DNA of 64,000 nucleotides from Albidovulum marisflavi (lineage in GTDB: Bacteria; Pseudomonadota; Alphaproteobacteria; Rhodobacterales; Rhodobacteraceae). The stretch's first letter is position 1; the number at the start of each line of letters is the position of its first letter. The stretch is from assembly GCF_025751435.1 (NCBI RefSeq), contig NZ_JAOWKY010000001.1, forward strand, positions 1,286,001-1,350,000, written 5' to 3'. This document shows positions 1-7,769 of this stretch, piece by piece. The position numbers were made by a program, and so were the translations under genes. Below the pieces are notes generated by a model. The model was not told where the DNA came from, ran no database searches, and saw nothing but the letters and a program-made list of their open reading frames with translations.

Positions 1-111
1 CATCCCCTGGTCTGGCGACCAAGTGTGCTAAAAAAACGGCGTCATGCAACGTCCGATGTGGGGCGTTTTGGAAGAAGTTGCGCGATTTGGACGACAAAAG
101 CGCGCAAAACG

Positions 112-861
112 TCAGTGACGCTGCGGCACCGGAACGTTCAGGTACGCATCCCGGCCGATCCGCACGTGGCCGGCAAGCCCCAATGCCGCACGATCGCCGG
201 GGGCAAGCGCACGGACTGCCGCATCCACCGTTTCTCCGATGGCAACGACGTCGCGCCCTAGCGCGCTGATGTAGGGCAGGCCGGGGGTGGCGGGCGCCGT
301 GGGGCCAAGGACGCGCAGTTGCGCGGCAAGGGCAGGCCGGTGCGCCTCCAGAAGCCGCCAGGTCACCGCGTCAACCGCAGCAATGTCGGCGCGCCCTTCC
401 GCGACAGCACGAGCGCTTTCGATATGGGCGCCGGTCAGGATCACCTCATTGACGGCAATCCCCAACATCGCGGAGTGATTGAGGGGCGCGGCCCAGCCCG
501 ACTGGCTGTCGGTGCTGTTGGCCGCCAAACGCTGCCCGAACAAATCCTGCGTCGATCGCTCTTCGTCCGCCCGGACGACCAGTTGGGAATAATAGTGTCC
601 GGGTGCCGCATCGGGCAGCCCGTAATCAGGCGTTCCGATCAATGACACCCGATCATGCAGGCGTGTGCGGTATGGGAAACCGCAGGTCTGCCCCAGGATC
701 AGGTCGGGGCTTTCCCATGCCTCCCACAGATCCATCCCTCGGGTCAGGTTGTCGGGCGCATCGATCTCGCGCGCGCGCAACCCGTCGCGGATCAGCCCCC
801 AGAAGCGATCGGTCGGTTCGCGCACTTCGTCCCAGTCGTACATTGGCAAGAGTGCGATCAT
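112..861 (-). CDS. PhnD-like phosphate/phosphonate-binding protein without signal peptide
   Basis: A 249-residue protein that resembles the substrate-binding subunits of phosphate/phosphonate ABC transporters (PhnD-type periplasmic-binding fold). Visible hallmarks are the repeated pattern typical of that fold, DLILGQTCGFPY near residues 53-64 and GRADIAAVDAVTWRLLEAH near 156-174, where PhnD proteins carry an alternating small-residue ligand loop. The N-terminus MIALLPMYDWDE begins directly with the first beta strand; there is no hydrophobic leader or lipobox, so unlike a transporter subunit it should stay in the cytoplasm. No ABC permease or ATPase is nearby. Its ATG overlaps the TerB-like gene stop (ATGA at 858-861), so the two are translationally coupled. 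Ligand and role unknown; family assignment fairly sure, transport role doubtful. Confidence 0.8.
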   Translation of the reverse strand: MIALLPMYDWDEVREPTDRFWGLIRDGLRAREIDAPDNLTRGMDLWEAWESPDLILGQTCGFPYRTRLHDRVSLIGTPDYGLPDAAPGHYYSQLVVRADEERSTQDLFGQRLAANSTDSQSGWAAPLNHSAMLGIAVNEVILTGAHIESARAVAEGRADIAAVDAVTWRLLEAHRPALAAQLRVLGPTAPATPGLPYISALGRDVVAIGETVDAAVRALAPGDRAALGLAGHVRIGRDAYLNVPVPQRH

Positions 862-1295
862 GTCCCGCGCTCCATTCTTTTTCTGGCCAGTCCGCTTTCG
901 GCATCGGTGACCCCAAGCAGGCTGGCGGCCAGCCTGATCACGGCATCCTCATGCGCGTCGCGCTCGCCGTCCGCAAGGGCGATCGACCATAGCGTTTCGA
1001 TCAGCGCGATACGATCTTCATGCGGCACCGCGTCTTTCAGGGCGCGCGTGAACCGCACGGTGTCTGGCGCCTCTGCCTCAAGTGCTTCGGCTTCCTGCCG
1101 CAAATGTGCCGCTTCGAAAGGTGAAAGTTCGTACCTGCTGACAAGGGCGCGATCGATCCGCGCCGCCTCGACCAGGGCATAGACGCCGTCGGCGCGCGCG
1201 ATCCGCACCAAGAGCGCTGCGAGCGCAAGGCGGGCGTCGTCGGGTGGAAGTGAGGTGGGCGACGCCATCAGCGTCGATAGCAGCTTTGAAAACAT
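858..1295 (-). CDS. TerB-like tellurite-resistance-type domain protein
   Basis: A 145-residue all-helical protein of the TerB-like (COG4103) family. The signatures are two acidic repeats, ALLVRIARADGVYALVEAARI near residues 26-46 and ETLWSIALADGERDAHEDAVI near 101-121, each a helix followed by an acidic, EF-hand-like turn that in TerB binds divalent metal. The open frame extends upstream, but MFSKLLSTLMAS at 1295 is the start that matches the family. It overlaps the PhnD-like gene by four bases and follows the small membrane protein by 40 bases, suggesting a three-gene operon. The name does not imply tellurite resistance; stand-alone TerB-domain proteins in alphaproteobacteria have no settled function. 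Confidence 0.82.
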   Translation of the reverse strand: MFSKLLSTLMASPTSLPPDDARLALAALLVRIARADGVYALVEAARIDRALVSRYELSPFEAAHLRQEAEALEAEAPDTVRFTRALKDAVPHEDRIALIETLWSIALADGERDAHEDAVIRLAASLLGVTDAESGLARKRMERGT

Positions 1296-1335
1296 GATCA
1301 GGATATAGCGATCCCGGTGCCTGTAGAAAAGCGCC

Positions 1336-1554
1336 TTAGCCTGCGCGCGTGCCGACGCGCGCAGAGTGCCTGCGTTCCTTGGCCTGATCGCCTGGCAGCA
1401 GGTGCAGGCTGACAAGGCCCAGAAGCGCGATGGCCGCGCCGCCAAACGACCATATCAGGAATCCGGCCCAGAGAGGAGCGCCGTAAACGAACGAAGCCAC
1501 CAGCCCAGCGGCCAGTCCCAGCACCCATCCGAATATCAGCATTCCAAGATACAT
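1336..1554 (-). CDS. small two-helix membrane protein
   Basis: A 72-residue protein with two predicted membrane spans (about residues 4-24 and 28-52), a short cytoplasmic tail rich in Arg/Lys, and no recognisable domain. It starts at an ATG at 1554 and is the first gene of the run that continues with the TerB-like and PhnD-like genes on the same strand. It is probably a conserved hypothetical inner-membrane protein of Rhodobacteraceae. Reality is supported by its hydrophobicity pattern and its position; function is unknown. Confidence 0.62.
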   Translation of the reverse strand: MYLGMLIFGWVLGLAAGLVASFVYGAPLWAGFLIWSFGGAAIALLGLVSLHLLPGDQAKERRHSARVGTRAG

Positions 1555-1647
1555 TCTGCGCCCCCGCGTCAGATCGTGATCATAAATCAGCTTGATTGGC
1601 GATTAGGGCAAAATTTTGGCGGCACGCGAAAAAGCGCGCCTGCGCAT

Positions 1648-1670
1648 GCTGCATTTCGGCAAAATGCAGC
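1648..1670. repeat. perfect inverted repeat (9-bp arms) upstream of small membrane protein operon
   Basis: GCTGCATTT (1648-1656) and AAATGCAGC (1662-1670) are exact inverted copies separated by five bases. A third copy, AAATGCAGC, lies at 1695-1703. The site is about 95-115 bases upstream of the start at 1554 and has no T-run, so it reads as an operator rather than a terminator. The cognate regulator is unknown. Confidence 0.6.
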
Positions 1671-1787
1671 CGAGTCCCTTTGTGGTCCCTTGGGAAATGC
1701 AGCGTTTTTGTATTGGAAACTTTGATTGGTTGCGTTCCGAGGCGGGGAACTGGCAAGGACCTTGCGCGGTTTCAAGAGGGCGGTGCC

Positions 1788-1829
1788 GCCAAATGTCAGG
1801 TCGGGGCAGCCAAATGTCGCGACATTGGC
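1788..1829. repeat. cluster of GCCAAATGTC elements including a 14-bp palindrome
   Basis: GCCAAATGTC occurs at 1788-1797 and 1809-1818, and an inverted near-copy GACATTGGC at 1821-1829. The last two create the perfect palindrome AATGTCGCGACATT at 1813-1826. The cluster lies just past the 3' end of the secreted-protein gene and at the far end of the 278-base non-coding stretch that precedes the gene starting at 1554. It may be a multi-site operator; chance cannot be excluded. Confidence 0.45.
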
Positions 1830-1832
1830 GAC

Positions 1833-2318
1833 TCAACGGCGCAGGCAAGGGCGCCCGTCTACGCGGCTTGTGCCCCTATCTCCCGCCTTCTCCAGAACCG
1901 TTCGAGCGGCCATCGTGATCAGGCAATTCCATTCATCCTGCCGGTCCGGGTTCGGGGTCTCAAGGACGGCGCGGACGCCGAGGACCGGTGTGCCGTCAAG
2001 CGGGATCACATGGGACTCGGGGGATAAACCCACCATTGCAGAAATCGTATATGTCCACGTCTTGGTCTCGCCCGTTCCGACCCATCGACCGACATCGCTG
2101 TCGGTGACGACGTTCACGACGTAGTCGGCGCCAGGACCGTTCCGAGCCCGCATTCCCGACCGGTCCAGAACCGACGCGAGCGGCGGCAGAATATACTCGC
2201 CGTAACCGCTGGCATATTGCGACGAAGACAACTCGATGATGTAGGACTTTCCCTTCAGCGTCTCGGCCTGCGCCGGGGCGGCAAGAAGAAGCAGGACAAG
2301 CAAGGGCCGGGCGGACAT
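1833..2318 (-). CDS. secreted conserved hypothetical protein
   Basis: A 161-residue protein that begins MSARPLLVLLLLAAPAQA, a clear Sec signal peptide with cleavage expected after AQA near residue 18. The mature part (about 143 residues) has two cysteines (in NCLITM and PCLRR), suggesting one disulfide, and a conserved-looking stretch ADYVVNVVTDSDVGRWVGTGETKTWTYTI. I recognise no enzyme motif. It is probably a small periplasmic beta-rich protein. It stands alone, downstream of pyrG on the same strand but separated by 203 bases with a hairpin and an inverted repeat. Confidence 0.75.
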   Translation of the reverse strand: MSARPLLVLLLLAAPAQAETLKGKSYIIELSSSQYASGYGEYILPPLASVLDRSGMRARNGPGADYVVNVVTDSDVGRWVGTGETKTWTYTISAMVGLSPESHVIPLDGTPVLGVRAVLETPNPDRQDEWNCLITMAARTVLEKAGDRGTSRVDGRPCLRR

Positions 2319-2403
2319 GTCTGGGCCAAGCGTTCGATGGGCGGGGGGGCGTAATCAGCCCCCCATCGCGTCTTTCCGGATGTACCACGTTCGTCGAATT
2401 TCA

Positions 2404-2421
2404 GAACACTGAAAAGTGTTC
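2404..2421. repeat. inverted repeat GAACACT/AGTGTTC with GAAA loop
   Basis: GAACACT at 2404-2410 and AGTGTTC at 2415-2421 flank GAAA. It lies about 85 bases upstream of the secreted-protein start at 2318. As DNA it looks like an operator half-site pair; as RNA it would make a stable GNRA-capped hairpin. Confidence 0.4.
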
Positions 2422-2472
2422 CGAGTGGTCAAGCAAACTCGGCAATCGCCGTCGGTCGGCGGTTATCTCGGT

Positions 2473-2492
2473 CCCCAACCGTGTCGTTGGGG
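2473..2492 (-). terminator. possible terminator hairpin after pyrG
   Basis: CCCCAAC (2473-2479) pairs with GTTGGGG (2486-2492) around a six-base loop, about 30 bases past the pyrG stop. There is no strong T-run on the minus strand, so it is only a candidate for intrinsic termination. Confidence 0.35.
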
Positions 2493-2521
2493 GCGGGAAC
2501 CAAGATTGTTCTGGCCGTGGG

Positions 2522-4165
2522 TCAGACCAGCCGCTCGACGTCCTTCGCGGCGCGGATGAAATCCGCGAACAGCGGATGAGGGGCGAAGGGCTTGGACTTC
2601 AGTTCCGGGTGGAACTGGACCCCGATGAACCAGGGATGGTCCTTCCATTCCACGATTTCCGGCAGCCGCCCGTCCGGGCTCATGCCCGAAAAGATCATTC
2701 CGCAGCTTTCCAGCTTGTCGCGGTATTTCACGTCCACCTCGTAGCGATGGCGGTGTCGCTCTTCGATCTCGGATGCGTTGTAGACCTGGGCGACCTTCGA
2801 TCCGTCCTTCAGATGCGCGGTGTAGGCGCCAAGGCGCATCGTGCCGCCCTTGTCGTCGTCGACCTTGCGCGCGACGGTGTGGTTGCCCTGCACCCATTCC
2901 TTCAGGTGATAGACGACGGGTTCGAACCGCTTTTCACCCTTTTCGTGGTCGAACTCCTCGGATCCCGCCTTGGTCAGGCCGGCCTTGTTCCGCGCTGCTT
3001 CGATCACCGCCATCTGCATCCCCAGGCAGATGCCCAGGTAGGGGATGTTCTTTTCGCGGGCGAACTGGGCGGCCTTGATCTTGCCCTCTGTCCCCCGCTC
3101 GCCGAAGCCGCCCGGCACCAGGATGGCGTGGAATCGTTCCAGATAAGGCGCGGGATCTTCGCGCTCGAAGATCTCCGCGTCGATCCATTCGGCCTTGACC
3201 CGGACCCGGTTCGCCATGCCGCCATGCGTCAACGCCTCGGCGATGGATTTGTAGGCATCTTCAAGCTGCGTGTACTTGCCCACGATGGCGACGCGAACCT
3301 CGCCCTCGGCGTTGACGAGCCGGTCCATGACGTCTTCCCAACGTGCGAGGTTTGGCTTGGGGGCAGGCGCTATGCCGAAGGCGTCCAGAACCGCCTGGTC
3401 CAGCCCCTCGCGGTGATAGGCCAGCGGCGCCTCATAGATCGTCTTGAGGTCGTAGGCTGGAATCACGGCGTCGGGCCGGACGTTGCAGAAAAGGGCGATC
3501 TTGGCGCGCTCCTTCTCCGGGATCGGGTGTTCCGAGCGGCAGACCAGAACGTCGGGCGCGAGGCCGATGGACTGGAGTTCCTTCACCGAATGTTGGGTCG
3601 GTTTCGTCTTCAGCTCTCCACTGGCCGCCAGGTAGGGCAGAAGGGTCAGGTGCATCAGGATCGACTGACCGCGCGGGCGTTCGTGGATGAACTGGCGGAT
3701 CGCCTCGAAGAAGGGTAGGCCCTCGATGTCGCCGACCGTTCCGCCGATCTCGCACAGCATGAAATCGACCTCGTCCTCACCGATGTGGAGGAAGTCCTTG
3801 ATCTCGTTGGTGACGTGGGGAATGACCTGGATCGTTTTGCCCAGATAGTCGCCCCGGCGTTCCTTCTCGAGAACATTCGAGTAGATCCGGCCCGAGGAGA
3901 TGGAATCGGTCTTGCGGGCGTGAACACCCGTGAAACGCTCATAGTGGCCAAGGTCCAGGTCGGTTTCCGCCCCGTCATCGGTCACGAAGACCTCGCCATG
4001 TTCGAAGGGCGACATGGTGCCGGGATCGACGTTGAGGTAGGGGTCCAGCTTGCGCAGGCGGACCGAATAGCCGCGGGCCTGCAAAAGGGCCCCGAGCGCC
4101 GCCGAGGCAAGCCCCTTGCCGAGCGAAGAAACCACACCGCCGGTGATGAAAACGTAACGCGCCAT
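2522..4165 (-). CDS. pyrG: CTP synthase
   Basis: A 547-residue glutamine-hydrolysing CTP synthase, the last step of pyrimidine nucleotide synthesis (UTP + ATP + glutamine to CTP). The N-terminal synthetase domain (about 1-270) starts with the family sequence [18 protein letters not shown], including the nucleotide-binding loop. The C-terminal class I glutamine amidotransferase domain (about 290-540) has its nucleophile Cys380 in LGICLGMQ and the His519/Glu521 pair in GVQFHPEL. Length matches the family exactly. It lies 158 bases downstream of secG on the same strand, a neighbourhood common in alphaproteobacteria. Cytoplasmic; assignment is certain. Confidence 0.98.
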   Translation of the reverse strand: MARYVFITGGVVSSLGKGLASAALGALLQARGYSVRLRKLDPYLNVDPGTMSPFEHGEVFVTDDGAETDLDLGHYERFTGVHARKTDSISSGRIYSNVLEKERRGDYLGKTIQVIPHVTNEIKDFLHIGEDEVDFMLCEIGGTVGDIEGLPFFEAIRQFIHERPRGQSILMHLTLLPYLAASGELKTKPTQHSVKELQSIGLAPDVLVCRSEHPIPEKERAKIALFCNVRPDAVIPAYDLKTIYEAPLAYHREGLDQAVLDAFGIAPAPKPNLARWEDVMDRLVNAEGEVRVAIVGKYTQLEDAYKSIAEALTHGGMANRVRVKAEWIDAEIFEREDPAPYLERFHAILVPGGFGERGTEGKIKAAQFAREKNIPYLGICLGMQMAVIEAARNKAGLTKAGSEEFDHEKGEKRFEPVVYHLKEWVQGNHTVARKVDDDKGGTMRLGAYTAHLKDGSKVAQVYNASEIEERHRHRYEVDVKYRDKLESCGMIFSGMSPDGRLPEIVEWKDHPWFIGVQFHPELKSKPFAPHPLFADFIRAAKDVERLV

Positions 4166-4323
4166 GGTTCGGATGCCCCCGTGAATGCCTCAAATTCTTG
4201 GTTTCGCCAAAGCGCCCTAGCTTCGGCATCACGGGATTCAAGCCTTATCAGATTCGCAGCCTGCCCGCAACAGGACCGCAAGGTCTAGTGGTGCGCTTTC
4301 GCGCTCGGATCAAAGGGTTGTGG

Positions 4324-4701
4324 TCAGTTGGCCGGAGGGGGCGTCAGCGGCGCATCATCGGCAGCAGGTGCCTGATCGCCATCGGCCGCAGAGGGTGGCA
4401 GCAGGTCTCCGGTCGGGACGACAGGTGCAACCGGCGCGTCTGCCGGAGCTTCGGTTTCGGCCTGGTCGACGACCGAGGTGCCTTCGGAATTCTGTGCGGC
4501 AAGCAGCGTCAGGGCGATCGACGTCGCGATGAAGGCGGCCGCCAGTCCCCAGGTCAGCTTGGTCAGCGCGTTCGCCGCGCCCCGCGCGCTCATGGCGCCG
4601 CCGCCGGACAGAAGACCGCCGCCTTCCGACCGCTGAAGCAGCACCACGCCGATAAGCATGAGCGCGAGGATCAGGTGGACGGTAAGAATGACGTTTTCCA
4701 T
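4324..4701 (-). CDS. secG: preprotein translocase subunit SecG
   Basis: A 125-residue inner-membrane subunit of the SecYEG channel. Two spans (about 3-23 and 50-70) bracket the conserved cytoplasmic loop LLQRSEGGGLLSGGGAMSARG, the SecG signature. The C-terminal 50 residues form a Pro/Ala/Asp-rich tail (APADAPVAPVVP...) that is usual for alphaproteobacterial SecG and presumably disordered. It is transcribed toward pyrG, 158 bases away, probably as one unit. Assignment is firm. Confidence 0.95.
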   Translation of the reverse strand: MENVILTVHLILALMLIGVVLLQRSEGGGLLSGGGAMSARGAANALTKLTWGLAAAFIATSIALTLLAAQNSEGTSVVDQAETEAPADAPVAPVVPTGDLLPPSAADGDQAPAADDAPLTPPPAN

Positions 4702-4807
4702 CGGGACCGGGTCTTGTTTCGGGCTGACGCGCCTATCTAGGCGTATGACGTCCGGGGCGCAAGCCCGGAAGCGGAGGTGCCCGACCGCCTTCGCGGCAAG
4801 AAACGTC

Positions 4808-4831
4808 GCTTTCGCGCTTTTCCGCGAAAGC
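4808..4831. repeat. perfect inverted repeat upstream of the GST gene
   Basis: GCTTTCGCG (4808-4816) and CGCGAAAGC (4823-4831) are exact inverted copies with a six-base spacer, 34 bases ahead of the GST start and within the secG/GST divergent region. It could be an operator or a 5' mRNA hairpin. Confidence 0.45.
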
Positions 4832-4865
4832 CGCTCCGGCGATAAGGCCAGACGAGGAGAAAACC

Positions 4866-5558
4866 ATGTACGTGCTCCACTACGCGCCTGACAATGCTTC
4901 GCTGATCGTCCGCCTGGTGCTTCTGGAACTGGACGCCGCGCACCGGACGTCGCTTGTCGACCGGCGTGTCCGCGCCCAGGACGGGCCGGAATATCGGCGA
5001 CTGAACCCGAACGGTCTGATCCCTGCGCTGGAAACGCCGGATGGGGCGCTTTTCGAAACCGGCGCGATTCTGCTGTGGCTGTCCGAACGCCACGGCGCGC
5101 TGGCTCCGCAACCGGGCGACGCCGCGCGCGGCGATTTCCTCAAGTGGCTTTTCTTCGTTTCCAACACGCTTCACGCCGACACGCGCCTGCTGTTCTATCC
5201 CGAGCGTCACGCCGGGCAGTCGGCCGATGTCGCGGCTTTCCGGGATGCCGCGCGCAACCGCGTCGCAAGTCATCTTGGTCTGGTCGAGGCGATGGCCGCG
5301 ACCCGCCCCGGCTGGTTTTCGCCGGATGCGCCGTCGGTCCTGACGCTTTATGTCTGCTGCCTTGTGCGCTGGCTCGCGCTTTATCCGGTTGAAACCGCCG
5401 GATGGCTCGACCTGGGGCGTTACCCCGCGCTTGGCGCGGTCGCCGCCGCGATGGAGCAAAGGCCCTCTGCTCTCCAGGCCTCCTTGATCGAGGGGCTTGG
5501 AGCCACGATCTTTACGCAACCGTCTTATGCCTGCCCGACAGAGGGCAGCGCGACCTGA
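4866..5558 (+). CDS. glutathione S-transferase family protein
   Basis: A 230-residue GST-like protein. The N-terminal thioredoxin-like domain (1-80) contains LNPNGLIPALETPDG with the cis-Pro of the glutathione site and LFETGAILLWLSERHG (Glu-Ser/Thr-type GSH-binding position), followed by an all-helical C-terminal domain. A strong ribosome site GAGGAGAAA precedes the ATG. The sdaA gene follows after 12 bases, so they are likely co-transcribed; why a GST travels with serine deaminase is unknown. The substrate cannot be predicted; isomerase, peroxidase or dehalogenase activities occur in this superfamily. Confidence 0.88.
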   Translation: MYVLHYAPDNASLIVRLVLLELDAAHRTSLVDRRVRAQDGPEYRRLNPNGLIPALETPDGALFETGAILLWLSERHGALAPQPGDAARGDFLKWLFFVSNTLHADTRLLFYPERHAGQSADVAAFRDAARNRVASHLGLVEAMAATRPGWFSPDAPSVLTLYVCCLVRWLALYPVETAGWLDLGRYPALGAVAAAMEQRPSALQASLIEGLGATIFTQPSYACPTEGSAT

Positions 5559-5570
5559 AAGGACCACCCG

Positions 5571-6947
5571 ATGTTTCTGTCCGTCTTCGATATGTTCAAG
5601 GTCGGGGTAGGCCCTTCGTCCTCGCACACGATGGGGCCAATGGTGGCGGGCTCGCGCTTCCTTGACCTGCTGCGCGCCTCGCCTTTCCATCCCGCGGGCC
5701 TCAAGGCCTCGCTTCACGGCTCGCTTGCCTTCACCGGCAAGGGACACGCCACTGACCGCGCGACGATCCTTGGGCTTGCCGGCTTCGTGCCCGAATCCTA
5801 CGACAACGAAAAGGCCGAGGCGACGCTGGCCGCGATCGCCGAAACCGGCACCGTGACGCCGCCCGGCCTTCCCACGCTGAAATTCGACCCCTCGACGGAT
5901 CTGTCCTTTGACTATGGTCCGGCGCTGCCCGGTCATGCCAACGGCATGATCCTGATGGCCACGGACGCGCAGGGCGACGTCATCCTGCAGGAGACGTATT
6001 ACTCCATCGGTGGCGGTTTCGTCTTGACGGCCGCCGAAAGCGAGTCCGCCGACAAGGTCGCGGCCAAACCATCCGGCTGCCCCTATCCGTTCCAGAATGC
6101 GGCCGAAATGCTTGAGATGGCCAAGGCATCGGGCAAGTCAATCGCCCAGATGAAGCGGGCCAATGAATTGCACTTCCGCACCGAGCGCGAGCTTGAGGAT
6201 GGCATGGCGCGGCTGTGGCAGGTGATGAACGACTGCATCGAGCGTGGACTTGCGACCGATGGCATCCTTCCGGGCGGGCTGAAGGTGCGCCGCCGTGCCA
6301 AGGGCATCCACGAAGCGCTGTTGGCCGAACGCGGCATGAACCTGTCCGCGCCGCACACCATCAACGACTGGATGAGCGTTTACGCAATGGCCGTGAACGA
6401 GGAAAACGCAGCCGGCGGGCAGGTCGTAACCGCGCCCACGAACGGTGCGGCGGGGGTGCTTCCCGCCGTCATCCGCTACTGGCTGGATCACGTTCCCGGC
6501 GCAAGCGCGTCCCGTGTCGGTGATTTCCTGCTAACCGCGGCGGCGATCGGCGGGCTCTGCAAGCACAATGCCTCGATCTCGGGCGCCGAGTGCGGCTGCC
6601 AGGCCGAAGTCGGATCCGCTGCCGCGATGTCGGCGGCAGGGCTTTGCGCCGTGATGGGTGGCACGCCCGAACAGGTCGAAAACGCGGCAGAGATTGCGCT
6701 GGAACATCACCTGGGCATGACCTGCGACCCGGTGAAGGGTCTGGTTCAGGTGCCCTGCATCGAACGCAATGGCCTCGGCGCGATCAAGGCGGTCTCCGCC
6801 GCTTCTCTGGCGCTTCGGGGCGATGGCCAGCACCTGGTTCCGCTTGATGCCGCGATCGAGACGATGTGGCAGACGGGCCGCGACATGCACGAGAAGTACA
6901 AGGAAACCTCGCTGGGCGGCCTGGCGGTGAACGTCCCCAACTGCTGA
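5571..6947 (+). CDS. sdaA: L-serine ammonia-lyase (iron-sulfur, single chain)
   Basis: A 458-residue serine dehydratase converting L-serine to pyruvate and ammonia with a [4Fe-4S] cluster rather than PLP. The beta domain opens with [19 protein letters not shown], the family hallmark; the alpha domain carries the cluster cysteines, seen in [23 protein letters not shown] (about residues 327-349) and a later Cys in [14 protein letters not shown]. Both domains are fused in one chain as in E. coli SdaA. The oxygen-labile cluster makes it a cytoplasmic catabolic enzyme. It follows the GST gene by 12 bases. Firm assignment. Confidence 0.97.
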   Translation: MFLSVFDMFKVGVGPSSSHTMGPMVAGSRFLDLLRASPFHPAGLKASLHGSLAFTGKGHATDRATILGLAGFVPESYDNEKAEATLAAIAETGTVTPPGLPTLKFDPSTDLSFDYGPALPGHANGMILMATDAQGDVILQETYYSIGGGFVLTAAESESADKVAAKPSGCPYPFQNAAEMLEMAKASGKSIAQMKRANELHFRTERELEDGMARLWQVMNDCIERGLATDGILPGGLKVRRRAKGIHEALLAERGMNLSAPHTINDWMSVYAMAVNEENAAGGQVVTAPTNGAAGVLPAVIRYWLDHVPGASASRVGDFLLTAAAIGGLCKHNASISGAECGCQAEVGSAAAMSAAGLCAVMGGTPEQVENAAEIALEHHLGMTCDPVKGLVQVPCIERNGLGAIKAVSAASLALRGDGQHLVPLDAAIETMWQTGRDMHEKYKETSLGGLAVNVPNC

Positions 6948-6985
6948 TCGGTATGCGCTTGCCGGGGGCGCCCAGACCCGCGATC

Positions 6986-7009
6986 CTGCTGCCATTATCC
7001 TGGCAGCAG
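6986..7009. promoter_or_regulatory. perfect 9-bp inverted repeat ahead of the WYL regulator
   Basis: CTGCTGCCA (6986-6994) and TGGCAGCAG (7001-7009) flank TTATCC. The centre lies about 30 bases upstream of the regulator start at 7029 and 40 bases past sdaA. There is no T-run, so autoregulatory operator is more likely than sdaA terminator. Confidence 0.55.
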
Positions 7010-7028
7010 GGAATCGGTGGGCACGGGG

Positions 7029-7691
7029 ATGAAACCGAACCGGATGCTTCAGATCATAGCGCTGTTCCGGTCAGAGGGAGGGGCGCTGACGGCAGAGGCG
7101 CTGGCCGCGCGGCTTGGTGCGTCGCGGCGCACCATATACCGCGACATATCGGCCCTTCAGGCGATGGGCGTCCCGATCGATGGAACCGCGGGGCAGGGAT
7201 ATGTGCTGCGGCCGGGCTTCGACCTGCCGCCGATCGGTTTCTCACCCGCCGAGATCGAGGCGATCATCGTCGGCCTCGCGCTTCTGCCGGCCAGTGCAGG
7301 GGGCCTGTCTGCCGCGGCCCGCTCGGTCGCGGCGAAGATCCAGATCGCGCAACCGCCGAAAGGCCGCCGGACCTTGCCGCGGGCATCCTCATCGACCGCC
7401 GCCGAGCCGGCGCTGTTGCGCAGGGCGATGCGAGAGGAACGCAGGCTGGCCATCGCCTACAGGGGGCAGGACGGGGCGATTTCACATCGCGCGATTCTGC
7501 CTGTCGCGTCCGTCACGCGCGCTGATGCCGCGTTCGTCGTGGCGTGGTGCGAGCTTGCCGAAGACCTTCGCCTGTTCCGGATGGAAGCGATCGAGGACTG
7601 CATCCTGCCGGGGGGCGGTTTCGCTGGCCGCGGTGCCGCGCTGCGCGCCGAACTGGATGCGCGCACATTCGCATCCATAGCGCTGGCCTGA
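7029..7691 (+). CDS. HTH/WYL-domain transcriptional regulator (YafY type)
   Basis: A 220-residue regulator. The N-terminal winged helix (about 1-60) reads MLQIIALFRSEGGALTAEALAARLGASRRTIYRDISALQAMG, the DeoR/HTH_11 type common to YafY proteins, followed by GTAGQGYVLRPGF. The C-terminal WYL domain (about 125-205) senses a ligand, often a nucleotide or nucleic acid, in characterised relatives. A GTG at 7017 is possible, but the ATG at 7029 matches homologue starts better. A perfect inverted repeat lies immediately upstream, suggesting self-regulation. Its other targets are unknown; the DMT exporter 78 bases downstream is a candidate. Confidence 0.88.
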   Translation: MKPNRMLQIIALFRSEGGALTAEALAARLGASRRTIYRDISALQAMGVPIDGTAGQGYVLRPGFDLPPIGFSPAEIEAIIVGLALLPASAGGLSAAARSVAAKIQIAQPPKGRRTLPRASSSTAAEPALLRRAMREERRLAIAYRGQDGAISHRAILPVASVTRADAAFVVAWCELAEDLRLFRMEAIEDCILPGGGFAGRGAALRAELDARTFASIALA

Positions 7692-7769
7692 ACCGGGAAC
7701 ACGCGGGCGGATTGTATCTGGCACATTTTCCCCATGGACGTAGTCCAAGCGCCGCTATAGCGGGGCGTC

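Noticed and set aside
858-1295. Tellurite resistance determinant
   Set aside because: Only a TerB-like domain is present; no TerA, TerC, TerD or TehB neighbour supports resistance.
1588-1732. FNR-type anaerobic regulator site (TTGAT-N4-ATCAA)
   Set aside because: TTGATTGG occurs twice here but the second half-site ATCAA is missing in both.
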